A DNA stretch of 6,965 nt from an uncultured Synergistales bacterium (GCA_905236605.1 CAJORD010000102.1:1-6965), one strand, 5' to 3'. Shown: positions 1-6,714, counted from the stretch's first letter. Translations and numbers: made by a program. The notes: a model not told the origin generated them from the sequence alone.

Positions 1-843
1 AGAGGACGCCTCCGCAGTGTGCCGTTAAAAACTCTAATTGATGAAGCCTTGATGTTATGTGCCGCCGGCGCAAAAGAATTATGCTTAGTCGGTCAGGATT
101 TAACCGTTTACGGCGCGGACCTTGACGACTCGAACGCAAATTTGAAAACTCTAATTCACGAACTTAATCGCGAACTTCCGAAAGGCACATGGCTGCGACT
201 GCTTTATCTTCACCCGAATCGAGTTGACGAAGCGTTAATTGACTTTTTTATGTCGCATGAGAAAGTTCTGCATTATCTTGATATTCCGATTCAACATGCT
301 TCACCAAAAATTTTGGACGCAATGAACAGACCTTGCCCGCCTGGTCACATGGAAAAAATTTTTAGATACATTCGCAGCCGTGATAATCTCTTCACGCTTC
401 GCACAACGATTATGACGGGCTTCCCTGGTGAAACTCAAGAAGATTTTGAAAAAGTCTTTGATTTCGTGAGCGAAATTGAATTTGATCACATGGGAGCGTT
501 TATTTATTCTCCCGAAGACGGAACACCTGCCGCGAAATTAAAAAAACGAGTTTCAAAAAAAATCGCCGAAGAACGTTGCAGCGAACTTCTGAATTTACAA
601 CTCGATATATCCGAAGAGCGAAGCAATTTATTTGTCGGCCAAGATCTTGAAATTTTAATTGAAAATATTGAGCGTCAAGAGGGTGAACTCGTGGCGGTCG
701 GACGAAGCTTCAGGGACGCTCCTGACGTTGACGGCGTTGTAATTGCGTCAGGAATTGAAGGAAAAAATTTCAAGCCCGGCGATTTCGTTCGCGTGAAAAT
801 TGATGATACTATCGCAAATGATTTATATGGAAAGGTGATTTAA
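1..843 (+). CDS. rimO: Ribosomal protein S12 methylthiotransferase RimO, 5'-truncated by window edge
   Basis: Radical-SAM methylthiotransferase that adds a methylthio group to the conserved aspartate of ribosomal protein S12. 280 residues are visible of a family usually about 430-440 long. The open frame continues to base 1 and already reads RGRLRS, the stretch that follows the CxxxCxxC iron-sulfur motif in this family, so the real start and the N-terminal domain lie outside; the GTG at 19 is an internal valine codon. RimO rather than MiaB is shown by GQDLTVYG (MiaB has GQNVNSYG), LRLLYLHP, YLDIPIQHAS, a TGFPGET segment, YSPEDGTPAA, and a C-terminal TRAM domain with GRSFRDAPDVDG. The gene ends TAA at 841-843, four bases before pgpA. 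Family identity is secure; the missing catalytic cluster cannot be checked here. Confidence 0.95.
   Translation, partial: RGRLRSVPLKTLIDEALMLCAAGAKELCLVGQDLTVYGADLDDSNANLKTLIHELNRELPKGTWLRLLYLHPNRVDEALIDFFMSHEKVLHYLDIPIQHASPKILDAMNRPCPPGHMEKIFRYIRSRDNLFTLRTTIMTGFPGETQEDFEKVFDFVSEIEFDHMGAFIYSPEDGTPAAKLKKRVSKKIAEERCSELLNLQLDISEERSNLFVGQDLEILIENIERQEGELVAVGRSFRDAPDVDGVVIASGIEGKNFKPGDFVRVKIDDTIANDLYGKVI
831..837 (+). promoter_or_regulatory. Shine-Dalgarno for pgpA
   Basis: AAAGGTG lies inside the last codons of rimO, 10 nt before the ATG at 848. It supports that start and suggests translation of pgpA is coupled to rimO. Confidence 0.55.
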
Positions 844-847
844 TAAA

Positions 848-1375
848 ATGCCCGCAGCAAAAAATTTTAAATTTAATTGGAAGGACGCAAAAAGCTATCC
901 TTATTACGTGTGGTTAGCGAGCGTCTTCGGTCTTGGATTTTTGCCTTCAGGAATGCCCGGCACGGTCAGCTCTGCGGCGGCTTGCGTCGTTAGAATGTTT
1001 GTTGACGTTCCATTATGGGCGATTGTGCTTGTGAGTTTTATCGGTGTTTATGTAACAGACAAATCCGAAAAATTTTTCAACATGAAAGACCCAAGCTTCT
1101 TAAATATTGACGAAGTGCCGGGAATGTGGCTGACGATTTTTTTACTTCCGCCAAGTTTTATAATTCCGGGCTTCTTTTTGTTCCGGCTGATTGACATCTT
1201 GAAGCCGTGGCCGGTGTCGTACTTTGATGAGAAAGTTCCGGGCGGTTGGGGGATTATGGCCGACGACATAGCAGGCGGGATTATGGCAAATATTTTGTTG
1301 CAGTCTTATAACGCATATTTTCATCAAGCCGGTTGGGTTTATGATTTATTAATTTTAGCGGGGGTGTTGAAGTAA
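848..1375 (+). CDS. pgpA: Phosphatidylglycerophosphatase A (PgpA family)
   Basis: Inner-membrane phosphatase that removes phosphate from phosphatidylglycerol phosphate to give phosphatidylglycerol. The 175 residues match the usual PgpA length (about 160-175). Family landmarks in order are an N-terminal LPSGMPGTVSS segment (residues 32-42, the GLxPxAPGTxGS-like block), D88-E89 (the WDE-like acidic pair, here IDEVPGMWLT), FRLIDILKPWP (112-122) and GIMADDIAGG (135-144) with the Asp pair D139-D140. Hydrophobic stretches around 55-70, 93-115 and 141-150 fit a small multi-pass protein. Variation from the common form: the tryptophan before the D-E pair is replaced by isoleucine. The gene starts 4 nt after rimO and its TAA shares one base with the cinA ATG (TAATG), so it sits in an operon. 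Identity is strong by motif; activity is inferred from the family. Confidence 0.92.
   Translation: MPAAKNFKFNWKDAKSYPYYVWLASVFGLGFLPSGMPGTVSSAAACVVRMFVDVPLWAIVLVSFIGVYVTDKSEKFFNMKDPSFLNIDEVPGMWLTIFLLPPSFIIPGFFLFRLIDILKPWPVSYFDEKVPGGWGIMADDIAGGIMANILLQSYNAYFHQAGWVYDLLILAGVLK
1360..1366 (+). promoter_or_regulatory. G-rich Shine-Dalgarno for cinA
   Basis: GGGGGTG near the end of pgpA, 8 nt before the cinA ATG at 1375. With the TAATG stop-start junction it points to coupled translation. A similar G-rich site precedes uxs at 3295. Confidence 0.5.
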
Positions 1376-2586
1376 TGCCTTCAGCAGTCTTAGCAGCGAT
1401 TGGCGACGAACTTTTAAGCGGAGCGCGCCTCGAAAAAAATTGCAATTTTATGGCGAAGAATTTTCATAATCGAGGCTGGGAATTAAAGCGCGTCGAAATA
1501 ATTTCAGACGAAGAAGACGAGATTATAAATTTATTTTCGCGATGGGTCGGCAAAGTTGAATTATTAATAATCTCCGGCGGCCTTGGCCCAACTCATGACG
1601 ACAAAACGCGCTACGCAATTTCAAAATATCTCGATTGTGATTTATATTCGGATTCTTTATATGATAAAGTTGTTGAAAGAGTTAAAGATGATCCGCACCG
1701 CTTTGAATATACAGAACGCTGCCGCGATCCTCAAGCTATGATTCCAAAACTTGCAGCGCCGATTTTCAATCCTGTGGGCTTCGCGCTCGGAATAAAATTT
1801 GAAAAGGACGGCACGAAAGTTTTAGCGTTGCCCGGCGTTCCAATGGAATATGAAGCTATGACGCGTCAAGAGCTTCCTGAAATTTTTTCACTTGAAAATA
1901 AAAATTATGCATGGACTTCAATTATTATTCTTGATGTCCCGGAGATGACAATTGCAAATAAAATTCCCGAAGTCATTAATAATAAAAATTTGCATGTTTC
2001 AGTCTTGCCTGCGTTCCCGCAAGTTGAATTAATAATCCGAGGCGAGCCTTCGCAAGTTGAAGAAGTCGAACAAATTATTCGAGAACGATTTCCGGATTCG
2101 TTGCCGCGCGGCTGTACGTCGATAGCCGAAGCCGTTTTGTTTGAAGCGAAGGCCAAGGGCGCAAAAATTTCTTGTGCCGAGTCATGCACGGGCGGACTTG
2201 TCGGAGCGTCATTGACGGACATAGCGGGAAGTTCAGAAGTTTTCAACGGCAGCGCAGTAACTTACAGCAACGAAGCAAAAATGAAAATTTTGGGAGTTAG
2301 CGAAGCCACGCTAAAAAATTTCGGTGCAGTCAGTGAGCAATGCGCGGCAGAAATGGCCGAGGGAGCTTTAAGAGTTTATGATTCAGATTTTGCAGTTTCG
2401 ACTACTGGAATAGCTGGCCCTGACGGTGGAACAAAATTAAAACCGGTCGGAACAGTTTGCTTCGGAGTTGCGTCAAAGACCTGGACAAAAACTTTTACAA
2501 AAAAATTGCCGGGCGGACGTTCCGAAGTAAGAATCAGGGCTGTAAGATTTGCACTTTCAGAATTATTAAAAGAAATCCGAAAGTAA
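1375..2586 (+). CDS. cinA: CinA: competence/damage-inducible protein with PncC-type nicotinamide-nucleotide amidase domain
   Basis: Two-domain cytoplasmic protein of the NMN-salvage/pyridine-nucleotide recycling family. Its 403 residues fit full-length CinA (about 410-420). The N-terminal MoCF-like (COG1058) domain, roughly 1-170, shows AIGDELLSG (8-16) and SGGLGPTHDD (67-76), followed by a LALPGVPMEYEAM segment. The C-terminal amidase domain, roughly 248-403, shows AESCTGG (268-274) with the presumed nucleophile S270, an AVTYSNEAKMKILGV segment with Y297 and K302, and TGIAGPDGGT (344-353). No key motif is missing, so both domains look functional. In some CinA proteins the N-terminal domain acts as an ADP-ribose pyrophosphatase; that is family knowledge not visible here. 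The start at the TAATG overlap with pgpA is supported by a G-rich ribosome site. The name reflects co-expression with recA in some Firmicutes and does not prove a competence role. Confidence 0.95.
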   Translation: MPSAVLAAIGDELLSGARLEKNCNFMAKNFHNRGWELKRVEIISDEEDEIINLFSRWVGKVELLIISGGLGPTHDDKTRYAISKYLDCDLYSDSLYDKVVERVKDDPHRFEYTERCRDPQAMIPKLAAPIFNPVGFALGIKFEKDGTKVLALPGVPMEYEAMTRQELPEIFSLENKNYAWTSIIILDVPEMTIANKIPEVINNKNLHVSVLPAFPQVELIIRGEPSQVEEVEQIIRERFPDSLPRGCTSIAEAVLFEAKAKGAKISCAESCTGGLVGASLTDIAGSSEVFNGSAVTYSNEAKMKILGVSEATLKNFGAVSEQCAAEMAEGALRVYDSDFAVSTTGIAGPDGGTKLKPVGTVCFGVASKTWTKTFTKKLPGGRSEVRIRAVRFALSELLKEIRK

Positions 2587-2598
2587 AATTAATTTTAC
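2583..2598. repeat. Perfect 16-bp palindrome at the cinA/glycosyltransferase junction
   Basis: GTAAAATT followed directly by its reverse complement AATTTTAC, with no spacer. It includes the cinA stop codon and ends two bases before the ribosome site of the next gene. All pairs but the two outer G-C pairs are A-T and there is no loop, so it is a poor terminator. A dimeric-regulator operator or chance in AT-rich DNA are both possible. Confidence 0.4.
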
Positions 2599-2600
2599 GA

Positions 2601-2606
2601 AAGGAG
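2601..2606 (+). promoter_or_regulatory. Strong Shine-Dalgarno for the family 2 glycosyltransferase
   Basis: AAGGAG lies 4 nt before the ATG at 2611. It is the most canonical ribosome site in the window and fixes this start. It sits in the only gap in the gene series that is longer than about 10 nt (24 nt), so the glycan genes may be translated independently of cinA. Confidence 0.75.
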
Positions 2607-2610
2607 CATT

Positions 2611-3375
2611 ATGTTGTTCAAACTATCAATAGTTATCCCGTGCTACAACGAACGCAATAATATTGAAGAGATCGTAACGCGTGTGCGCTCCTCTTCAATT
2701 GCTGACAAGGAAATTATTATCATTGACGACTGTAGCACCGACGGCACGCGGGAACTTCTAAAAGAAAAAATTTCGCCGCTCGTAAGCAAAATTCTTTATC
2801 ACGATGTCAATCAAGGCAAGGGCGCGGCATTGCGTACGGGCTTTGCTCATGCGACCGGGGATATAGTCGTCATTCAAGACGCCGATCTCGAATATGACCC
2901 GGCGGAATATGAAAATTTAGTCGCGCCAATTTTATCTGATGAAGCCGATGTAGTTTATGGCTCTCGATTTTTGAATAAGAATGCCAAGGGCTATTTATCG
3001 AATCGTCTTGCGAACAAATTTTTAACGGGACTCTCAAATTTTTTCACGCACTATAAAATTAGTGACATGGAAACTTGTTATAAAACTTTCAAACGCAGCG
3101 TAATTCAATCAATCGAAATTGAAGAAAATCGTTTCGGCTTTGAGCCAGAGATTACAGCAAAACTTGCGCGCCGTGGTGTTCGCGTGAAAGAAATTCCCAT
3201 TACTTACAATCCTCGCTTAAAAGAACACGGTAAAAAAATCGGCTTCAAAGACGGCCTCCGGGCGATTTATTGTATTTTGAAGTACCGTCATTCTGGGGGG
3301 GTATCTGAATGCTGCGCGTTTGTGTTACAGGCGGCGCAGGATTCCTTGGCTCTCACCTGTGCGACAGACTTATAA
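2611..3375 (+). CDS. Family 2 glycosyltransferase, DPM1/ArnC/GtrB-like (polyprenyl-phosphate sugar synthase candidate)
   Basis: Predicted cytoplasmic or membrane-associated GT-A transferase that moves a sugar from a nucleotide donor, probably to polyprenyl phosphate. Motifs in order: SIVIPCYNE (6-14), IIIIDDCSTDGT (35-46) with D39-D40, NQGKGAALRTG (67-77), the metal-binding DAD (90-92), YGSRF, and a C-terminal segment ending KKIGFKDGLRAIYCILKYR near residue 226, where relatives commonly end. It lacks the C-terminal membrane helices of GtrB and ArnC, so it resembles the short soluble DPM1-type form. The remaining 28 residues (227-254) are not family-like: the frame crosses a seven-G run and continues 67 nt into the next gene. 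One added G would end the protein at 232 residues with TGA at 3306-3308, immediately before the uxs ATG. The tail is therefore suspect. The sugar donor cannot be read from the sequence. Confidence 0.88.
   Translation: MLFKLSIVIPCYNERNNIEEIVTRVRSSSIADKEIIIIDDCSTDGTRELLKEKISPLVSKILYHDVNQGKGAALRTGFAHATGDIVVIQDADLEYDPAEYENLVAPILSDEADVVYGSRFLNKNAKGYLSNRLANKFLTGLSNFFTHYKISDMETCYKTFKRSVIQSIEIEENRFGFEPEITAKLARRGVRVKEIPITYNPRLKEHGKKIGFKDGLRAIYCILKYRHSGGVSECCAFVLQAAQDSLALTCATDL
3295..3301 (+). repeat. Seven-G homopolymer at the glycosyltransferase/uxs junction, also the uxs ribosome site
   Basis: Seven consecutive G end 7 nt before the uxs ATG at 3309 and probably pair with the anti-Shine-Dalgarno. 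The run also sets the reading frame of the last residues of the upstream glycosyltransferase. With seven G that frame stays open to 3375; with eight it stops at 3306-3308. The tract could be variable between cells, a miscounted homopolymer, or simply a G-rich ribosome site like the one before cinA. Confidence 0.7.
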
Positions 3376-4244
3376 AAGAAGGCCACGACGTTATTTGCGT
3401 CGATAATTTATTCACCGGAAGCAAAAACAATATCAGACATTTATTACAAGAACCTTATTTTGAATTTATAAGGCATGATGTAATTAATCCTGTTTACGTT
3501 GAATGTGATCAAATCTATAATTTAGCTTGCCCCGCTTCACCTATTCAATACCAAAGAGACCCTATTTATACAACTAAAACATCTGTATATGGTACGTTCA
3601 ATGCACTCGGTCTAGCCAAGAGAACAGGTGCAAGAATCTTGCAGGCATCTACATCAGAAGTTTATGGCGACCCCGAATGCCACCCACAACCTGAAAGTTA
3701 TAGAGGCTGTGTTAATACAATCGGCCCGCGTTCCTGCTACGATGAAGGCAAACGAATTGCCGAAACACTTTTCTTTGATTATCATCGAAAACACGGCGTT
3801 GACATTAAAGTAATGAGAATTTTCAACACTTACGGCCCACGAATGGACAAAGGAGACGGCCGCGTCGTCAGTAATTTCATCGTTCAGGCTCTCAAAGACG
3901 AGGACATCACGATTTATGGCAATGGCTCACAAACTCGCAGCTTCTGTTATGTTGATGATTTAATCGAGGGCATGATTAGGCTTATGAACAGTCGCGACGG
4001 CTTCACAGGGCCCGTTAATATCGGCAACCCCGGTGAATTTACAATTAAAGAACTTGCTGAACTTGTAATAAAGCTAACCGGCGCGCATTCAAAAATTGTT
4101 TATAAACCTTTGCCGCAAGACGATCCAACGCAAAGAAAGCCGGACATCTCGCTTGCACAAAGAGAACTTTCTTGGAAGCCGACAATACCACTTGAAGAAG
4201 GTCTTAAATATACAATCGAGTATTTCAAAAAAATCTTAGCATGA
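3309..4244 (+). CDS. uxs: UDP-glucuronate decarboxylase (UDP-xylose synthase)
   Basis: Extended short-chain dehydrogenase that converts UDP-glucuronate to UDP-xylose with loss of CO2, using bound NAD. The 311 residues match bacterial UXS. The Rossmann motif TGGAGFLGSH lies at 7-16, and D32-N33 follow the second strand for NAD ribose binding. The diagnostic UXS block is NLACPASPIQYQRDP (71-85), then GLAKR (101-105), ASTSEVYGDP (113-122) with T115 and E117, and RSCYDEGKR (141-149) carrying the YxxxK pair Y144/K148. RIFNTYGPRM and the C-terminal DDPTQRKPDI with the conserved Arg (R276) complete the substrate site. These features separate it from dTDP-glucose dehydratase and GalE. The start gives the Rossmann strand at residue 4, as in relatives, and has a G-rich ribosome site. 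The ATGA at its end overlaps gtrA by 4 nt. It presumably feeds the neighbouring transferases. Confidence 0.94.
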   Translation: MLRVCVTGGAGFLGSHLCDRLIKEGHDVICVDNLFTGSKNNIRHLLQEPYFEFIRHDVINPVYVECDQIYNLACPASPIQYQRDPIYTTKTSVYGTFNALGLAKRTGARILQASTSEVYGDPECHPQPESYRGCVNTIGPRSCYDEGKRIAETLFFDYHRKHGVDIKVMRIFNTYGPRMDKGDGRVVSNFIVQALKDEDITIYGNGSQTRSFCYVDDLIEGMIRLMNSRDGFTGPVNIGNPGEFTIKELAELVIKLTGAHSKIVYKPLPQDDPTQRKPDISLAQRELSWKPTIPLEEGLKYTIEYFKKILA

Positions 4245-4690
4245 GTATATTTGATAGGCTCATGCTTTTGCCTGGGTTTAGAATTTTTGCGCCTTTTTAT
4301 CAACGTCATAAAGAAATTTTGTTGTATTTATTCTTCGGTGGTGTGGCGTTCTTCCTAAATATCGGGCTATTTGTCGTTATAAACGAAGTTTGGAACATTG
4401 ATGCTTTAATCAATAATGCAATATGTTGGTTTATATGCGTCATGTTTCAATATTTCACTAATAAAACTTGGGTATTTGAATATGAAATCACGAGTGCAAC
4501 TGAATTATTTCGTCAAATAATTTCATTCTTTTCAGGAAGGATTTTTACACTTTTTATCGAAGAATTAATTATTGCAATTTTTATAACTTGGTTGAAATTT
4601 CACAGTTTGAGCGTCAAGTTAGCGGCGCAAGTTATTGTGATTATATTAAATTACATTATAAGCAAGATGATTATTTTCAAAGAAAGGTAG
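4241..4690 (+). CDS. GtrA-family membrane protein (putative polyprenyl-phosphate-sugar flippase)
   Basis: A 149-residue protein of the GtrA/DPMS family, whose members are thought to move polyprenyl-phosphate-linked sugars across the inner membrane or assist the partner transferase. Four hydrophobic segments are visible at about 27-48, 55-73, 92-117 and 126-146, the standard GtrA topology. Family landmarks are FGGVAFFLNIGLF (32-44), FTNKTWVF (72-79) after helix 2, and NYIISKMIIFK (137-147) at the end of helix 4. The N-terminus has about 25 residues before helix 1, longer than minimal GtrA. The ATG overlaps the uxs TGA as ATGA, a translational-coupling junction, and the gene ends 9 nt before the next. 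Its place between a DPM1-like transferase with uxs and a GT-C-like protein is the context expected for GtrA. Flippase activity is inferred from the family. Confidence 0.88.
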   Translation: MSIFDRLMLLPGFRIFAPFYQRHKEILLYLFFGGVAFFLNIGLFVVINEVWNIDALINNAICWFICVMFQYFTNKTWVFEYEITSATELFRQIISFFSGRIFTLFIEELIIAIFITWLKFHSLSVKLAAQVIVIILNYIISKMIIFKER

Positions 4691-4699
4691 ATTTTATTA

Positions 4700-6697
4700 A
4701 TGTCGTCAATAATTTTCCAAACGGTGATGTATTTTCTGTTTTGTTGCACGTTTGGTGCAGCTTTTTTTGCGAGTTTTACTGTATGCGAAAACATTTACAA
4801 GGCCGTTTGTGTTTCTAGTATTTTGTGGTCAACGTTTGTATTTGTATTAGTCGAAGGTTTGAATTTTTTCAAAGCAATAACGGCTGCGAATTTGATGATC
4901 GTATGGGGAATTTTTTTAATCGTCATCGGCGGTTATTGTGTGTCAAAGCGCGCTTTGCTCAAAAATAAAATTGCATTACTAAAAAGAAGTGTCGTGAGTT
5001 TATATCGCAATAACAGGACGTCGGTGAAAGCATTAATAATTTTCATTACGTTCTTCATGGTTGCGCGAACGATTTTAGCTGTAATTACAGCTTCGCATGA
5101 TGCGGATTCTATGACTTATCATCTTTCAAGAATCATGTATTGGATACAACACAAAAGCGTAGATTATTACGACACACACGTTATGCGACAATTATTCTCG
5201 CCTGTCTTTGCTGAGTATATAAATCTTAATGTATTTTTGCTGACGGGCGGCGACTTGTTCGTGAACATGTTACAAAATTTTTCGGCTTATGGGTGTCTGT
5301 TGTTGCTGTATGGAATTATAAAAAATTTAGGCTGCGGGATTAAATGGGCGCTTTTTGGTTGTGTTTTAGCTCTCAGTATGAATATTTTTGTAGCCGAATC
5401 GTTATCTACGCAAGTTGATATGGTAGGAGCGTTTTATTTAGTGACTCTGACATATTTAATAATCGAAGTTCTATATAAAATGAGGCTCACAATTTTTCAA
5501 TTTACATTGCTTGGTCTCGCGTCCGGATTAATTTATATAACGAAAACAAACGCTTGTGCCCCGGCAGCCGTGATTATTTTTTACGTGGTGCTAGTGAAAA
5601 TTTTTCAGGGAAATTTCAAAATTATTCCGTTGGGAATTGTGTCTTTGATTTTCATCGGCCTAATCGTTTCAACGACGTTTTATAGGAATTACAATGAGTT
5701 CAACGGCGACTTTATGGCAAGAATAAACGTAGGCAACATAGCAATCGGAACAGCCAAGCCAGTATATATTTTAGTAAACGTGATAAAAAATTTAATCACA
5801 ATTGGCGCAGAACGTAATCAATTCTTGCTCCGAGGATTTCTTAAGACATTCGGACGAGTTTTTAATATTGACATAAATGCCCCCGAAACGACTTTCGCGG
5901 CGCTTCCGTTCGATCAAAAGTATCTTTACTATTTTCCAGGTCTTGGCTCAGGTGGGGGAGCTCATCTTGTTACGCCATTGTTCTTAATCGCGACTATGAT
6001 TTCGCTTGCGTATCTCGTTAAACGCCGAACGAAAACGGAAGGCTTTATGTTTGCATTAATTTTGCAGATGTTCTCAATACTTGTAATATTACGTTGGCAG
6101 CCATGGGCAAGTAGATTAATTCTTCCGTCGCTTGTTGTTGTTGTTATTCCGATTGTTTATTATTTTAGAGAAATTACAAATAGCTTCGATAAATCTTCAC
6201 TAAAATATAAAATTTGTTATTTTCTTATTCTCGAATTAATTTTTCAGTGTGGCATTTGCTCTGCAGAAGGTCTGGGCCTGTATAGTTATATAGCGCTGCA
6301 CAGCCTGCGTTATCCAAGATATTCTAGATATTTTGGGTTCGGACAACATAGCAAGAAATACGCTGCGTATACTAATTTTTCGCGTATGCTTGACGAAGGG
6401 AATTACAGCAACATTGGCTTCGATGGAACAGAAGGCATGTATCAATATCCGCTCTTGGCTAAATGCGTTCCGCAAGGCAAAAAAGTTGAGTGCGTGAGCT
6501 TACAAGGAAATGGACGCGAAACAAAAATTTTGAATCCGAATTTCGAGCCTGATATTATTTTTGCGCAAGATGTTGAATTAAGTCACGAAAAAATTTACAC
6601 TTGCAACGGTAATAATTATAAGTGCGTTTTTAACTTAATAGATGATAATCCTGAAAACTCGCAGATAAATTATTATTCCGTATGGGTGAAAAAATAA
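4700..6697 (+). CDS. Large polytopic membrane protein, putative GT-C/GT39-type glycosyltransferase
   Basis: A 665-residue membrane protein with roughly a dozen hydrophobic segments between residues 4 and 527, followed by about 135 mostly soluble residues. After the fourth helix (about 109-131) comes HDADSMTYHLSR (133-144), then W148, YYDT (156-159) and RQL (163-165). An Asp-rich first outer loop after an early helix is a hallmark of GT-C enzymes (PMT, ArnT and relatives) that use polyprenyl-phosphate sugars, and similar HDxDSxTYHL segments occur in uncharacterised GT39-like proteins. D134 or D136 is the candidate catalytic residue. The C-terminal region (about 530-665) is probably periplasmic and has no motif I recognise. 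The start follows an AAAGG-like site about 12 nt upstream, 9 nt after gtrA. It is probably the final transferase of the cluster; acceptor (lipid A, surface polysaccharide or protein) and sugar are unknown. An O-antigen ligase or polymerase is less likely. Confidence 0.75.
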   Translation: MSSIIFQTVMYFLFCCTFGAAFFASFTVCENIYKAVCVSSILWSTFVFVLVEGLNFFKAITAANLMIVWGIFLIVIGGYCVSKRALLKNKIALLKRSVVSLYRNNRTSVKALIIFITFFMVARTILAVITASHDADSMTYHLSRIMYWIQHKSVDYYDTHVMRQLFSPVFAEYINLNVFLLTGGDLFVNMLQNFSAYGCLLLLYGIIKNLGCGIKWALFGCVLALSMNIFVAESLSTQVDMVGAFYLVTLTYLIIEVLYKMRLTIFQFTLLGLASGLIYITKTNACAPAAVIIFYVVLVKIFQGNFKIIPLGIVSLIFIGLIVSTTFYRNYNEFNGDFMARINVGNIAIGTAKPVYILVNVIKNLITIGAERNQFLLRGFLKTFGRVFNIDINAPETTFAALPFDQKYLYYFPGLGSGGGAHLVTPLFLIATMISLAYLVKRRTKTEGFMFALILQMFSILVILRWQPWASRLILPSLVVVVIPIVYYFREITNSFDKSSLKYKICYFLILELIFQCGICSAEGLGLYSYIALHSLRYPRYSRYFGFGQHSKKYAAYTNFSRMLDEGNYSNIGFDGTEGMYQYPLLAKCVPQGKKVECVSLQGNGRETKILNPNFEPDIIFAQDVELSHEKIYTCNGNNYKCVFNLIDDNPENSQINYYSVWVKK

Positions 6698-6714
6698 ATA
6701 ATAAATAAAAAAAC

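Noticed and set aside
19..21. GTG as the start codon of the first gene
   Set aside because: The frame is open to base 1 and the residues before it (RGRLRS) belong to the conserved RimO sequence after the iron-sulfur motif. The gene is cut by the window edge.
301..489. Minus-strand open frame inside rimO
   Set aside because: It lies antisense to a well conserved part of rimO, has no recognisable motif and no gene context.
1048..1327. Two minus-strand open frames inside pgpA
   Set aside because: Both are antisense to conserved PgpA motifs and look like shadows.
1905..2246. 113-residue minus-strand open frame inside cinA
   Set aside because: Composition is Ser/Thr/Pro-rich as expected from the antisense of a biased coding frame. 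It has no ribosome site or known motif, and cinA is intact on the other strand.
2560..2611. Promoter for the glycan genes
   Set aside because: AT-rich hexamers can be found, but no -35/-10 pair with proper spacing stands out from the AT-rich background, so none is called.
2457..2660. Plus-strand open frame spanning the cinA end and glycosyltransferase start
   Set aside because: It overlaps two clear genes out of frame and has no family features.
3628..3813. Plus-strand open frame inside uxs
   Set aside because: It is an out-of-frame reading of the conserved catalytic region of uxs.
4100..4309. Minus-strand open frame across the uxs/gtrA junction
   Set aside because: It is antisense to two supported genes joined by an ATGA overlap, with no motif of its own.
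4588..4818. Plus-strand open frame across the gtrA/GT-C junction
   Set aside because: It is out of frame with both genes. The GtrA C-terminal motif and the membrane start of the next gene explain this stretch.
6126..6144. Short GTT triplet repeat
   Set aside because: It encodes a run of valines in a membrane helix. It is short and explained by coding sequence.
6236..6475. 79-residue minus-strand open frame inside the GT-C-like gene
   Set aside because: It is antisense to the soluble C-terminal part of the membrane protein, without motif or ribosome site.
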